Assembly: GCF_004212215.1 (NCBI RefSeq)
Contig: NZ_QVFV01000002.1
Span: forward strand, 547,630 to 606,478
Reading direction: 5' to 3'
Length of the DNA: 58,849 nucleotides
Source: Leptolyngbya iicbica LK
GTDB taxonomy: Bacteria > Cyanobacteriota > Cyanobacteriia > Phormidesmidales > Phormidesmidaceae
Part shown: piece after piece, positions 48,560 to 56,854 of the stretch
Numbering within the stretch: the stretch's first letter is position 1
Layout of the letters: every line of letters starts with the position of its first letter
Translations under genes and position numbers: made by a program
Notes under the pieces: model-generated
What the model saw: the letters and a program-made list of their open reading frames with translations, nothing else
What the model was told of the DNA's origin: nothing
The model's database searches: none

Positions 48560-50197
48560 ATGAGTTTCAACTTCCACCCTAAACACGCCGGTAAATTGTT
48601 AGCGGGATTTGCATTAGTCGGATTCGCGATCGCGGGATGTGGCGGCGATCAAACCGCCACCACAGAGACGGGCGAAGACGGCGCGACAGAAGAAGCGGGC
48701 ACCCCGACAGAAGGCGGATCGGTCACGTGGGCCCGCTATGGCGACGCCGACTCCCTCGACCCCCATCGCACGACCACGACCCTTTCCTGGCAAGTGTTCG
48801 ACCAGATTTACGACACCCTGTTAGCGTTTAACGACAATGGCGAAGTCGTGCCCAACTTGGCAAAAGAGTGGACAGTGAGCGACGACGGCTTGGAAGCGAC
48901 CTTTGTCTTGAATGAGGGCATTGTCTGCCATGACGGCACCCCCTTTGACGCCAATGACGTGAAGTACACCGCTGAGCGGGCGATTAATGAAGAAAATCCC
49001 AGTGTCACCAGCGGCGCGTGGGGGCCGATTACCTCGGTCGAAGTCGTCGACGATCTGACGGTGAAATTCACTTTTGAAAAGCCATTTGGGGCTTTCATTT
49101 CCTTCATGGCGGATCCGTTCTCCAGCCAGATTTGCGACAGTGCGGAAGAGCTGGGCGACGAGTTTGGGGTGAGCGCGGCGGTCGGTACTGGTCCCTGGAA
49201 GCTCGTGAGCTGGACCAAGGGTGACGAGATTGTGCTGGAAAAGAATGCCGATTATCAGAACTTTGGCCGACCCATTGAGAATCCCGGTGCGCCTTACCTG
49301 GATGAGTTAGTCATCAAACAGATCCCGGAACCGCAGACCCGTCTCGCGGGTTTGCAAACTGGCGAGCTCGACATCATTGCAGAGCCGCCGTTGGAAGAAT
49401 TAGAGGCGATTCGCTCGGACGATTCCCTCGAACTGTATGTGGCGGAGAAGACCGGGCAGAACGTGTTCTTTGAATTCACCATTTCTCGCCCACCCTTTGA
49501 TGACATTCGGGCGCGGCAGGCCGTGGCCTATGCGATCGACCCGGATGCGGCGATCGATATCGTCTTTGGTGATGTGGTGAAGCGGGAAAAATGCACCGTG
49601 GCTCGCGGGGTGCTGGGGAACGACCAGGAATTCTGCGCGGAGCACGGCTACGAATATGACCCCGCTAAAGCTCAGGAACTGCTGGCGGAGCTGGGATATG
49701 GTCCCGAAAATCCGCTCACGGTCACGATGATGACCTGGGTGGGCGGCAACCGCGAAAAGATGGTGCAGGTCTTCCAAAATCAGCTTGCACAGGTGGGCAT
49801 CGAAACCGAAATCGAGACCATGGATATCGGCACGATGAACGCGCGGGTGAAGCAGGAGAATGAAACCGATAGCGGCCAAAGCACCTTTGACATGATGGGC
49901 TGGGCCTGGTATGACCCCGACATTTTGCACCAGCTCTGGCACTCTCCCGGTGCTTACAGCGGCTACCAAACCCCCGAACTGGATGCGTTGTTGGACACTA
50001 CCCGCACAACCGTCGATCCAGAAGCACGGCTCGCGGCGGTGCAGGATGCGCAGCAGTACCTGCTAGAAAATGCGGTGCATGTGCCCCTCTACACGCCGGG
50101 CTGGCTGTGGATTTACACCACCACGTCGGCAGTGGATGGGTTTGTGATTGGGCCGTTCAACCGTCCATTGTTTAACGACATCAAATTGGTGCAATAA
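48560..50197 (+). CDS. Dipeptide/oligopeptide ABC transporter substrate-binding lipoprotein
   Basis: From the ATG at 48560 (GAGGAGA about 12 bases upstream) a 545-residue lipoprotein. The signal helix LLAGFALVGFAIAGC ends in a lipobox at C27. A Thr/Glu-rich linker precedes the SBP family 5 domain, with DADSLDPHRTTTTLSWQVFDQ, LAKEWTVSDDGLEATFVL and FDANDVKYTAERA. Family members capture peptides, and some take up heme, nickel or opines, so the ligand is not certain. It is the first gene of a five-gene set ending at 54524. An in-frame TTG 36 bases upstream is less likely. The following 240-base spacer has two palindromes. Confidence 0.92.
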   Translation: MSFNFHPKHAGKLLAGFALVGFAIAGCGGDQTATTETGEDGATEEAGTPTEGGSVTWARYGDADSLDPHRTTTTLSWQVFDQIYDTLLAFNDNGEVVPNLAKEWTVSDDGLEATFVLNEGIVCHDGTPFDANDVKYTAERAINEENPSVTSGAWGPITSVEVVDDLTVKFTFEKPFGAFISFMADPFSSQICDSAEELGDEFGVSAAVGTGPWKLVSWTKGDEIVLEKNADYQNFGRPIENPGAPYLDELVIKQIPEPQTRLAGLQTGELDIIAEPPLEELEAIRSDDSLELYVAEKTGQNVFFEFTISRPPFDDIRARQAVAYAIDPDAAIDIVFGDVVKREKCTVARGVLGNDQEFCAEHGYEYDPAKAQELLAELGYGPENPLTVTMMTWVGGNREKMVQVFQNQLAQVGIETEIETMDIGTMNARVKQENETDSGQSTFDMMGWAWYDPDILHQLWHSPGAYSGYQTPELDALLDTTRTTVDPEARLAAVQDAQQYLLENAVHVPLYTPGWLWIYTTTSAVDGFVIGPFNRPLFNDIKLVQ

Positions 50198-50210
50198 CGT
50201 TGTTGCCTGT

Positions 50211-50234
50211 GTCGCGATCGCGAATGATCGCGAC
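50211..50234 (+). repeat. Perfect hairpin 13 bases after the binding-protein gene
   Basis: GTCGCGATC-GCGAAT-GATCGCGAC: a 9-bp perfect stem containing a HIP1 core. It could protect the mRNA of the binding-protein gene from 3' exonucleases, which often makes binding proteins more abundant than permeases. No U-tract follows. Confidence 0.55.
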
Positions 50235-50241
50235 ACCGGTC

Positions 50242-50314
50242 GTAGGGGCGAGGCATTTTGAGAATCACATTCTGGTGTTGCCAGGACGAATCAAACAAAA
50301 TGCCTCGCCCCTAC
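50242..50314. repeat. 73-nt element with 18-bp perfect terminal inverted repeats
   Basis: GTAGGGGCGAGGCATTTT (50242-50259) is the exact reverse complement of AAAATGCCTCGCCCCTAC (50297-50314), with 37 bases between. Elements of the form GTAGGGGCGA...TCGCCCCTAC are dispersed in many cyanobacterial genomes, so this is probably a MITE/REP copy inserted between the binding-protein and first permease genes. It could act as a transcript attenuator. Confidence 0.75.
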
Positions 50315-50437
50315 CGGGGGATGGAGATCGCCCCATCCCCCCAATCGTTCACGATGAACGTTTAATTTTTCGCAAATTGCGTTGAATAGGCGCAACCTCG
50401 GCGGCATTGGCCGTTAACAAACGTAAAGCCAGCCCTC

Positions 50438-51361
50438 ATGACCCGATACATCCTCAAGCGCATTCTCAGCGGCATTTTCACTATTTGGGTGACGACGGTG
50501 GCCGTGACGCTGCTCATCCATCTGGTGCCGGGGGATCCGGTGCAGATCATGTTTGCCCAGTCGCAATCCACCACACCGGAACAGATTGAGCAAATTCGAT
50601 CGCAGCTTGGCCTCGATCGCCCCATCTACGAGCAGTACTTCATGTACATGGGGCGCATTTTGCAGGGGGATTTTGGCACCACCATTCGGGGCAATCAGCC
50701 CGTGCTGGAACTGTTGCTGGTGCGGTTACCGAATACGTTGGTGTTGGCGCTGAGTGCGTTGCTGATCACCATGTTCGTGGGGGTACCGATTGGCTTTTTT
50801 GCCGCTTACAAACGCGGCACCTGGCTGGATACGTCGCTGATGACGGGGGCGATTATCGGCATTTCGATTCCCAGCTTTTGGTTGGGGCTGATGCTGATGT
50901 ACGTCTTCTCGATTCGCTTAGGCTGGTTGCCAGTGTCGGGGACGGATTTCAAAAACCTGATTCTGCCCGCCCTCACCCTGGGTTTGGCGAATGCGGCGGC
51001 GGTGTCGCGGCTGACGCGATCGTCCATGTTGGATGTGCTGTCTCAAGACTATATGCGCACCGCCCGCGCCAAGGGGCTGGCGGAAACCCTGGTACTCTCG
51101 CGCCACGCCCTGCGCAACGGTCTGATCAACGTGGTGAACATGCTGGGTCTCCAGTTCACTTACATGATGGGGGGCGCGATCGTGGTGGAAAACGTCTTCG
51201 CCTGGAACGGCATTGGTCGGCTAGCGATTCAGTCGATTTTTCAGCGCGACTATCCCACCATTCAAGGCTTCATCTTGATTTTTGCCACCGTCGTGGTCGT
51301 GGTGTCCATTGTGCTGGACATTCTCTACGCCTGGATTGACCCCCGCATTACCTACAGCTAA
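50438..51361 (+). CDS. Dipeptide-type ABC transporter permease (DppB-like)
   Basis: A 307-residue inner-membrane permease with six helices. The N-terminal RYILKRILSGIFTIWVTT helix, the conserved LGLDRPIYEQYFMYMGRILQGDFG segment (in parts LGLDRPIYEQY and ILQGDFGTTIR) and the EAA coupling region around SRLTRSSMLDVLSQDYMRTARAKG mark the DppB/OppB family. It pairs with the next gene to form the channel. The stop overlaps the start of that gene by one base (TAATG). The 240 bases upstream contain the palindromes described separately. Confidence 0.93.
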   Translation: MTRYILKRILSGIFTIWVTTVAVTLLIHLVPGDPVQIMFAQSQSTTPEQIEQIRSQLGLDRPIYEQYFMYMGRILQGDFGTTIRGNQPVLELLLVRLPNTLVLALSALLITMFVGVPIGFFAAYKRGTWLDTSLMTGAIIGISIPSFWLGLMLMYVFSIRLGWLPVSGTDFKNLILPALTLGLANAAAVSRLTRSSMLDVLSQDYMRTARAKGLAETLVLSRHALRNGLINVVNMLGLQFTYMMGGAIVVENVFAWNGIGRLAIQSIFQRDYPTIQGFILIFATVVVVVSIVLDILYAWIDPRITYS

Positions 51362-52251
51362 TGACCCAGCCGGTTTCTGCCCTGTCTACGTCCAGTATTG
51401 TCGCCGCCAAGGTCAAAGACTTTGGTCAATTTCTCAAGCGACTCCTGAAAAGTCCCAGTGCCAAAATCGGCGCGGCGATTTGCCTGGTGCTGGTGGTGAC
51501 AGCCATCTTTGCGCCGCTCATCGCCCCCTACGACCCGACGGAATTAGGGGTCGGGTCCGCGCTGGAACCGCCGAATGCCGAGTTTTGGTTTGGCACCGAC
51601 GAATTTGGCCGCGATTTGTTTAGTCGCATCGTCTACGGTTCTCGCTTGACGCTGTATGTGGGACTGATTGCGGTGGGCATCTCTATGACGGCGGGCGTCT
51701 TGACCGGGCTGGTGGCAGGCTACGTCGGCGGCTGGCTGGAATCCGCCCTGATGCGAGCCGTGGATGTACTCTTTTCCTTCACCGAAACCCTCATTGCATT
51801 GGCCGCAGTCGCGGTGCTCGGCCCCAGCCTGACCAACGCCATGATCGCCGTGGGCATCAGCTCCATTCCGTTCTATGCCCGCATCACCTATGGGGCGGTG
51901 CTAGTGGAGAAAAACAAGGAATATTTCAAAGCGGCCCAGGCCGTCGGGGCTCAACATGTACGGCTGCTGTTTCGCCATATTCTGCCAAACATTCTTTCCC
52001 CCATCATTGTGGTGGCGACGGTGGGGGTTTCGGTAGCGGTGCTGTCCGCTTCGGCCCTCTCCTTTTTGGGACTCGGCGCTCAACCCCCCTCGCCCGAATG
52101 GGGCGCAATGCTGGCCGCTGGACGCGATTACTTCAAACGCGCCCCGTGGATTACCACGTTTCCCGGCTTAGCGATCGCCATCACCGTTCTCGGCTTCAAC
52201 CTCCTCGGCGACGCCCTCCGCGAAGCCCTCGATCCGCAACAACGAACGTAG
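51361..52251 (+). CDS. Dipeptide-type ABC transporter permease (DppC-like)
   Basis: The second permease, 296 residues. A cytoplasmic N-terminal segment leads to the first helix (about 37-58), followed by the family segment FWFGTDEFGRDLFSRIVYGS (about 78-97). The EAA loop is VEKNKEYFKAAQAVGAQHVRLLFRHILPN (in parts YFKAAQAVGA and LFRHILPN). The C-terminus GDALREALDPQQRT is typical. It is translationally coupled to the preceding permease (one-base overlap). The 138-base gap to the first ATPase gene is an unusual pyrimidine-rich repeat. Confidence 0.93.
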   Translation: MTQPVSALSTSSIVAAKVKDFGQFLKRLLKSPSAKIGAAICLVLVVTAIFAPLIAPYDPTELGVGSALEPPNAEFWFGTDEFGRDLFSRIVYGSRLTLYVGLIAVGISMTAGVLTGLVAGYVGGWLESALMRAVDVLFSFTETLIALAAVAVLGPSLTNAMIAVGISSIPFYARITYGAVLVEKNKEYFKAAQAVGAQHVRLLFRHILPNILSPIIVVATVGVSVAVLSASALSFLGLGAQPPSPEWGAMLAAGRDYFKRAPWITTFPGLAIAITVLGFNLLGDALREALDPQQRT

Positions 52252-52389
52252 CAATTCTGGATTGCCGATTTTTGATTCTGGATTTTCAAAAGTTCATCCA
52301 CTCCACCTATCACATTCACCTCACCCACCTCACCTACTCCATCGACCTCACCCACCCTCACACCCTGCCACCCAACCACTCCCCAACCC
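52252..52389 (+). repeat. Pyrimidine-rich spacer ending at an ATPase start codon
   Basis: The spacer starts with a duplicated TTCTGGATT and then becomes C/T/A-only repeats such as CACCTCACC. It ends with a 24-base block (52361-52384) that recurs exactly at 53495-53518. The block stops 5 bases before the ATG of the first ATPase gene, and no purine-rich ribosome-binding site is present. Confidence 0.65.
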
Positions 52390-53403
52390 ATGCCCCTACT
52401 CGACGTCAAAAACCTCCAAACCCGCTTCTACACTGGCGAAGGCGTCGTTCATGCCGTCAATGACGTTTCCTTCCAGGTCAACGATCAGGAAACCGTCGGC
52501 ATTGTGGGGGAATCGGGTTCCGGCAAGAGTATGACGATGCTGTCGGTGATGCGGCTGATTCCCCAGCCTCCCGGCAAGATCACGAACGGCGAGGTGATGT
52601 TTGAAGGGCAGGACTTGCTGAAGCTGAGCCTGCCAGATATTCGGCGGCTGCGGGGCAATCGTATTTCCATGATTTTCCAAGACCCGATGACCTCCCTGAA
52701 TCCGGTGCTGACGGTAGAAAAGCAGCTCACCGAGTCCATCCGGGTGCATATGAAGCTGGACAAGACTGCTGCCCGCGATCGCGCCATCGAACTGCTGGAG
52801 CATGTGGGCATTCCGGGGGCGAGCGATCGCATTCGCAACTATCCCCACCAATTTTCCGGCGGTATGCGCCAGCGGGTGATGATTGCCATGGGCCTGGCCT
52901 GCGACCCCAAATTGCTGATTGCGGACGAACCCACCACCGCCCTGGATGTGACCATTCAGGCCCAAATTGTGGAACTGGTGAAACGGCTGAAGGAAGAACT
53001 GAATATGGCGGTCATCTGGATTACCCATGACCTCTCCCTGCTGGCCAGCCTCGCCGATCGTATTCTCGTCATGTACGCCGGGCAAATCGTCGAATCCGCT
53101 CCTCTCGATCAACTTTACGCCAATCCGCGTCACCCTTACACCCTGGGCTTGCTGCAAAGCATTCCCCGCCTCGACGAAGCCCAAAAAGCCGAACTCAAAC
53201 CCGTCGATGGCATGCCCCCCGACCTCACCGACTATCCCTCCGGCTGCCCCTTCGCGGCCCGTTGTCCCTACGTCATCGATCGCTGCCACACCGACGACCC
53301 CACCCTCGAAACCGTGGGCGATCGCCCCGATCACACCGTCGCCTGCTGGGTCAAACCTAATGGCGCCGAAGTTTTGGAGAGGGCACGCGCGATCGCCCAT
53401 TAG
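52390..53403 (+). CDS. Dipeptide ABC transporter ATP-binding protein (DppD-like)
   Basis: A 337-residue ATPase. Walker A is GESGSGKS at residues 40-47, the signature FSGGMRQRV is near 156, and Walker B is LLIADEPTT. The C-terminal oligopeptide-transporter extension has [16 protein letters not shown], where cysteines in related proteins can hold an iron-sulfur cluster. It works as a heterodimer with the next ATPase. The ATG has no ribosome-binding site upstream; the leader is C-rich repeat (52361-52384), so leader-independent or coupled initiation may apply. A long antisense frame over this gene is a shadow. Confidence 0.94.
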   Translation: MPLLDVKNLQTRFYTGEGVVHAVNDVSFQVNDQETVGIVGESGSGKSMTMLSVMRLIPQPPGKITNGEVMFEGQDLLKLSLPDIRRLRGNRISMIFQDPMTSLNPVLTVEKQLTESIRVHMKLDKTAARDRAIELLEHVGIPGASDRIRNYPHQFSGGMRQRVMIAMGLACDPKLLIADEPTTALDVTIQAQIVELVKRLKEELNMAVIWITHDLSLLASLADRILVMYAGQIVESAPLDQLYANPRHPYTLGLLQSIPRLDEAQKAELKPVDGMPPDLTDYPSGCPFAARCPYVIDRCHTDDPTLETVGDRPDHTVACWVKPNGAEVLERARAIAH

Positions 53404-53525
53404 CCCCCTACTCGCTCCCCGGCTCCCCTGCCCCCCTTTCTCCCCTACCCCATTTACCTCACCCACATCGCACCCAATCACCCTGCTACCCAATCACCCT
53501 GCCACCCAACCACTCCCCTTGCCCC
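53404..53525 (+). repeat. C-rich spacer with three 16-nt tandem repeats
   Basis: Three near-identical 16-mers lie at 53472-53487, 53488-53503 and 53504-53519. The first two differ in one base, and the third is diverged. The last part (53495-53518) matches 52361-52384 exactly over 24 bases. Purines other than A are rare on this strand. The spacer ends 7 bases before the second ATPase start codon, again without a ribosome-binding site. Confidence 0.7.
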
Positions 53526-54524
53526 ATGACCGCTACTCCCACTAAAACCCAAACTCTCCTCCGGATTGAAGATCTGCAAGTCCACTTTCCAGTAATGGAG
53601 GGGCTGATCTTTCAGCGTCAGGTGGGCAGCGTCAAAGCCGTGGATGGCATTACTTTCGAGGTGCGCCAAGGTGAGACGCTGGGCTTAGTGGGCGAGTCGG
53701 GCTGTGGCAAAAGCACCACGGGCAAAGCCATTTTGCAACTAGAGCGACCCACTGCTGGCAAGATCTATTTTAAAGAGGCCGAACTGACCGCGATAAGTGG
53801 CGAAAGCCTGCGGCAGCAGCGGCGCGAGATGCAGATGATCTTTCAAGATCCCTATGCGTCGCTGAATCCGCGCATGACGGTGGGCAGCATCGTCGGTGAG
53901 CCGTTAGAGGTGCATGGGCTGGCAAGCGGGAAAGAGAAGCGCGATCGCGTGGCGGAACTCTTGCACATCGTCGGCCTCAATCCGAAATTCATCACCCGCT
54001 ATCCTCACGAATTTTCCGGTGGGCAGCGCCAGCGCATCGTCATCGCTCGCGCCCTCGCGGTGAATCCCAAATTCATCGTGGCGGACGAACCCATTGCGGC
54101 GCTGGATGTCTCCATTCAGGCCCAGGTGGTGAACCTGATGCAGAAACTTCAACAGGAGTTGGGGCTAACATATCTCTTCATCGCCCATGATTTGAGTGTG
54201 GTGCGGCATATCAGCGATCGCGTGGCCGTCATGTACCTCGGCAAAGTCGTGGAACTGGCCGATCGCGTTGCCCTCTACGAAAATCCGCTGCACCCTTACA
54301 CCCAAGCCCTGCTGTCTGCTGTCCCCATCCCCGACCCCACCATTGAAGCGAAGCGGGAACGCATCATCCTCGAAGGCGATGTGCCCAGCCCCACCAATCC
54401 CCCCCAGGGCTGCCGCTTCCACACCCGCTGCCCCGTTGCCGTTGATGCCTGCCGCCACAACCCCGAACCCGAATTCAAAGATGCTGGCAATGGTCACTAT
54501 GTTGCCTGTCACTTAGTTAACTAG
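53526..54524 (+). CDS. Dipeptide ABC transporter ATP-binding protein (DppF-like)
   Basis: The second ATPase, 332 residues. Walker A is GESGCGKS at 56-63, with [18 protein letters not shown], the signature FSGGQRQRI and Walker B-like [14 protein letters not shown]. The C-terminal oligopeptide extension has [15 protein letters not shown]. It completes the A-B-C-D-F peptide importer, which has its binding protein, two permeases and two ATPases all on the plus strand between 48560 and 54524. It is preceded by the repeat leader described separately. After it the composition drops sharply to AT-rich. Confidence 0.94.
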   Translation: MTATPTKTQTLLRIEDLQVHFPVMEGLIFQRQVGSVKAVDGITFEVRQGETLGLVGESGCGKSTTGKAILQLERPTAGKIYFKEAELTAISGESLRQQRREMQMIFQDPYASLNPRMTVGSIVGEPLEVHGLASGKEKRDRVAELLHIVGLNPKFITRYPHEFSGGQRQRIVIARALAVNPKFIVADEPIAALDVSIQAQVVNLMQKLQQELGLTYLFIAHDLSVVRHISDRVAVMYLGKVVELADRVALYENPLHPYTQALLSAVPIPDPTIEAKRERIILEGDVPSPTNPPQGCRFHTRCPVAVDACRHNPEPEFKDAGNGHYVACHLVN

Positions 54525-54746
54525 ATTTTGTATACCACTCGGAATCGTGAAATTCAATTCCAAATATTGAATAAATAGTTGAGTTGTGTCTCAAGAGAAA
54601 ATTTTGCACATGACCTTCCCAAAGGTATGGCAAGATATTGTCAATGTTTCTCTAAGAAATCAAGACAGACTGCATAAAACAAGCATTCATTGATCTCTCG
54701 AAGAAATCAGAACTTATTAACTTATGTTTTTCGTAAAGACTGAAAC
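54525..54746. other. AT-rich upstream region of the ParA gene
   Basis: About 220 bases, much richer in A/T than everything before it, marking the left side of the ParA island. AAATATTGAATAAATAG and TTATTAACTTATG offer promoter-like stretches. No clear iteron or parS-like repeat is visible. Confidence 0.45.
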
Positions 54747-55688
54747 ATGCAAATTACCGCAGTAATAAATTACAAAGGTGGAGTTGGCAAAACCTCCGTT
54801 ACGGCCAATCTAGCTGCTGAACTGGCATGGCTCGGCTATCGCGTTTTGTTGCTTGATATGGATGCTCAAGCAAGTCTTACATTCTCATTTATCAAGCCCG
54901 AAATATGGCAAAAGTCTTATGCTGATTCCAAAACCATCAAGAGATGGTTTGATGCCATTGCCCAGCAAGAGTCCTTTCCATTGAATTCCTTAGTTATTAC
55001 GCCTGAAATAGCGAACTCAAAAATTAGTGAGAGCGGCAATGGTGGCAGACTTGATCTAATAGCATCTAATCTTGGACTTATTAATGTTGATCTCGAACTT
55101 GCAACTCAACTTGGTGGAGCCACGCTAAATCAGACCAAATTAAATTATTTGAAAGTTCATCGTCGTTTAGCTGAAGGTTTGGCAGAAATCAGTAACAATA
55201 GTTATGACTTTGTCTTGATCGACTGTCCTCCAAATTTCAATATCGTCACGAAAAACGCAATTGTTAGCAGTGACAACATTTTAATTCCTGCCAAACCTGA
55301 CTATCTATCAACTTTGGGGATTGACTATTTAATCAAAAGCGTGAATACTCTGGTCGAAGAATACAATGAGTTCAGTGAGGTTGGGGATAGTCTAGATGTT
55401 CCATTGATCAATCCCAAAATACTCGGCGTAGTATTCACGATGGTTGAGATAAGAAGCGGAGACGCAATTTCGGCATTACGTCCATTCATCAGACAAACTG
55501 AGAAATTAGGCCTTCCTGTTTTTGAGCAAAGATTGAGAGAAAATAAAACAATGTATGCTGACGCCCCTCAATATGGTGTCCCAGTGGTGCTAAATCGTTA
55601 CTCTAGCTCAACCCATAAAGACGTTGCACAAGAGCTTGAAACATTTGCAAGTCAGTTTATTGAAAAGTCTGGGCTTCGAAGAAAATGA
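54747..55688 (+). CDS. ParA/MinD-family ATPase
   Basis: A 313-residue deviant Walker-A ATPase. KGGVGKTS spans residues 10-17 with the signature lysine K10, DMDAQ is at 37-41, and Walker B-like DFVLIDCPP is at 154-162. Such ATPases form ATP-dependent dimers that position plasmids, chromosomes or protein complexes. Compared with minimal ParA it has an insert at about 52-105. No N-terminal HTH precedes the P-loop, so it is a small Type Ib-like form. No ParB gene or parS cluster is seen; instead a 126-residue partner overlaps its stop (ATGA). AT-rich codon use unlike its neighbours suggests acquisition by transfer. Confidence 0.9.
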   Translation: MQITAVINYKGGVGKTSVTANLAAELAWLGYRVLLLDMDAQASLTFSFIKPEIWQKSYADSKTIKRWFDAIAQQESFPLNSLVITPEIANSKISESGNGGRLDLIASNLGLINVDLELATQLGGATLNQTKLNYLKVHRRLAEGLAEISNNSYDFVLIDCPPNFNIVTKNAIVSSDNILIPAKPDYLSTLGIDYLIKSVNTLVEEYNEFSEVGDSLDVPLINPKILGVVFTMVEIRSGDAISALRPFIRQTEKLGLPVFEQRLRENKTMYADAPQYGVPVVLNRYSSSTHKDVAQELETFASQFIEKSGLRRK

Positions 55689-56065
55689 ATCAAGATATTT
55701 TCACAAGCTTGCTAAAGCAATTCACTCGATTCATAGACCGTCTTACAGATGAAGATATCTCAGCTCTCAAGTCTGGGAAAAAGATTTTGTCTTTTAAACT
55801 CATTGAAGATCAAAAAGCAAGTCGAGAAAACAAGGATTTGTCAGAATTTCGTAAGTTGGCAGACCAGCTTATGGAAATCAACTCTAGAGTTGAAGCAGAG
55901 AACCTTTTAGATAATCTAAAAAAAAAGAACTTGATTGAGCTTTCAAAGTTCCTCGATATTCCCGTCCAAAGCCGCGAAAATATATCTAAAATAAAGGAGA
56001 AAATAATTGAGTCTACCGTTGGATATAGGCTGAGATCTCAGGCGATACAGAGAAGTACTGACTAG
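55685..56065 (+). CDS. Partner protein of the ParA ATPase (126 aa, unrecognised)
   Basis: Translationally coupled to parA by an ATGA overlap. The N-terminal 70 residues are helical and charged (FTRFIDRLTDEDISALKSGK). Residues 72-122 form a second helical module, with NLIELSKFLDIPVQS followed by ISKIKEKIIESTVGYRLRS. This resembles SAP/Rho-N-like helix-loop-helix DNA- or RNA-binding modules (L...LA..L.I...S...L...I). I recall similar C-terminal modules beside ParA genes elsewhere but cannot name a family. It may take the ParB role (adaptor or ATPase stimulator), which is inference. It is basic overall and has no membrane helix. Confidence 0.7.
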   Translation: MNQDIFTSLLKQFTRFIDRLTDEDISALKSGKKILSFKLIEDQKASRENKDLSEFRKLADQLMEINSRVEAENLLDNLKKKNLIELSKFLDIPVQSRENISKIKEKIIESTVGYRLRSQAIQRSTD

Positions 56066-56211
56066 GCCACGCTCCTTGCTTTAAAGCAGTTCTTTATAGT
56101 TGTGAATTCTGCCAATATCCCCATTTTGATTTCAGTCTTGGCTCAGGAAAAATCCTTTATAGTGAAGATACTAGCAGCCGCTCAACTCAGCCGTTAAGCC
56201 AATCGCGAACC

Positions 56212-56733
56212 ATGAAAATAGCCGAACGTTATATCGTTCTTGCCAGTCATAACCAGAGAATGAATGCGCGATTATTCAGATTGGTTTCATCGCTGGATGT
56301 AGCTAGCCAAACTGAAGACAAAGGTGCTTTCTTTGGCTCTATCCTCGGCACCTTGAATCACATTATTTTTGGCAATCACTTTTTACTGACCCGGGTTCGC
56401 GCCCTCATCAATCGCCCCTCACCGTTGGATGCCATACCCCCACAATGGGACTTCCAACCCGATAAACAGTACGGGGCTAGCGTGGCTGAATTAGCGACTA
56501 TCTGCGCCGACATTGATCAAGCCGTCTGCGAATTCGTGAGTACTTTGGATGAGCGTGACTTAGGCAAAGAAACCGATGATGCTATCCCGCTATGGGCGTT
56601 GCTTGATCAACTCTTCCAGCATCAAACCCACCATCGTGGCCAAGCGACCACCTTGTTGTCACAGTGTGGCGTAGACTACCCCTCCTTCGCCGATGTGATC
56701 GGCACCCTCCAGGGAGAATCAGCGCCGTTTTAA
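56212..56733 (+). CDS. DinB-like four-helix metal-binding protein
   Basis: A 173-residue DinB/YfiT-superfamily protein. The probable metal ligands are H50 (LGTLNHIIFGNH), H137 and H141 in QHQTHHRGQATTLL, the hallmark H-x3-H-R-x-Q pattern. Members include thiol transferases (bacillithiol or mycothiol dependent) and many uncharacterised damage-induced proteins. WDFQPDKQYG and CGVDYPSFADVIGT resemble those of proteobacterial and cyanobacterial DinB proteins. The composition returns to that of the main chromosome, so the AT-rich island ends before it. The ATG is clear and the gene stands alone. Confidence 0.87.
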   Translation: MKIAERYIVLASHNQRMNARLFRLVSSLDVASQTEDKGAFFGSILGTLNHIIFGNHFLLTRVRALINRPSPLDAIPPQWDFQPDKQYGASVAELATICADIDQAVCEFVSTLDERDLGKETDDAIPLWALLDQLFQHQTHHRGQATTLLSQCGVDYPSFADVIGTLQGESAPF

Positions 56734-56854
56734 GAGTTTTGCTCCGACAGACGAGTTCATTTCCAGGGAATATGATTCGGATTGGGCCACAAAAGCGGTT
56801 CAAGGCTTCGGCTGGTTGGCGACCCGAGCAGCGAGGGGAATGACCGCTCAGTTG

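Noticed and set aside
52396-53493. 365-codon frame antisense to the first transporter ATPase
   Set aside because: Gly/His-rich translation produced by the third-position pattern of the real ATPase gene on the other strand.
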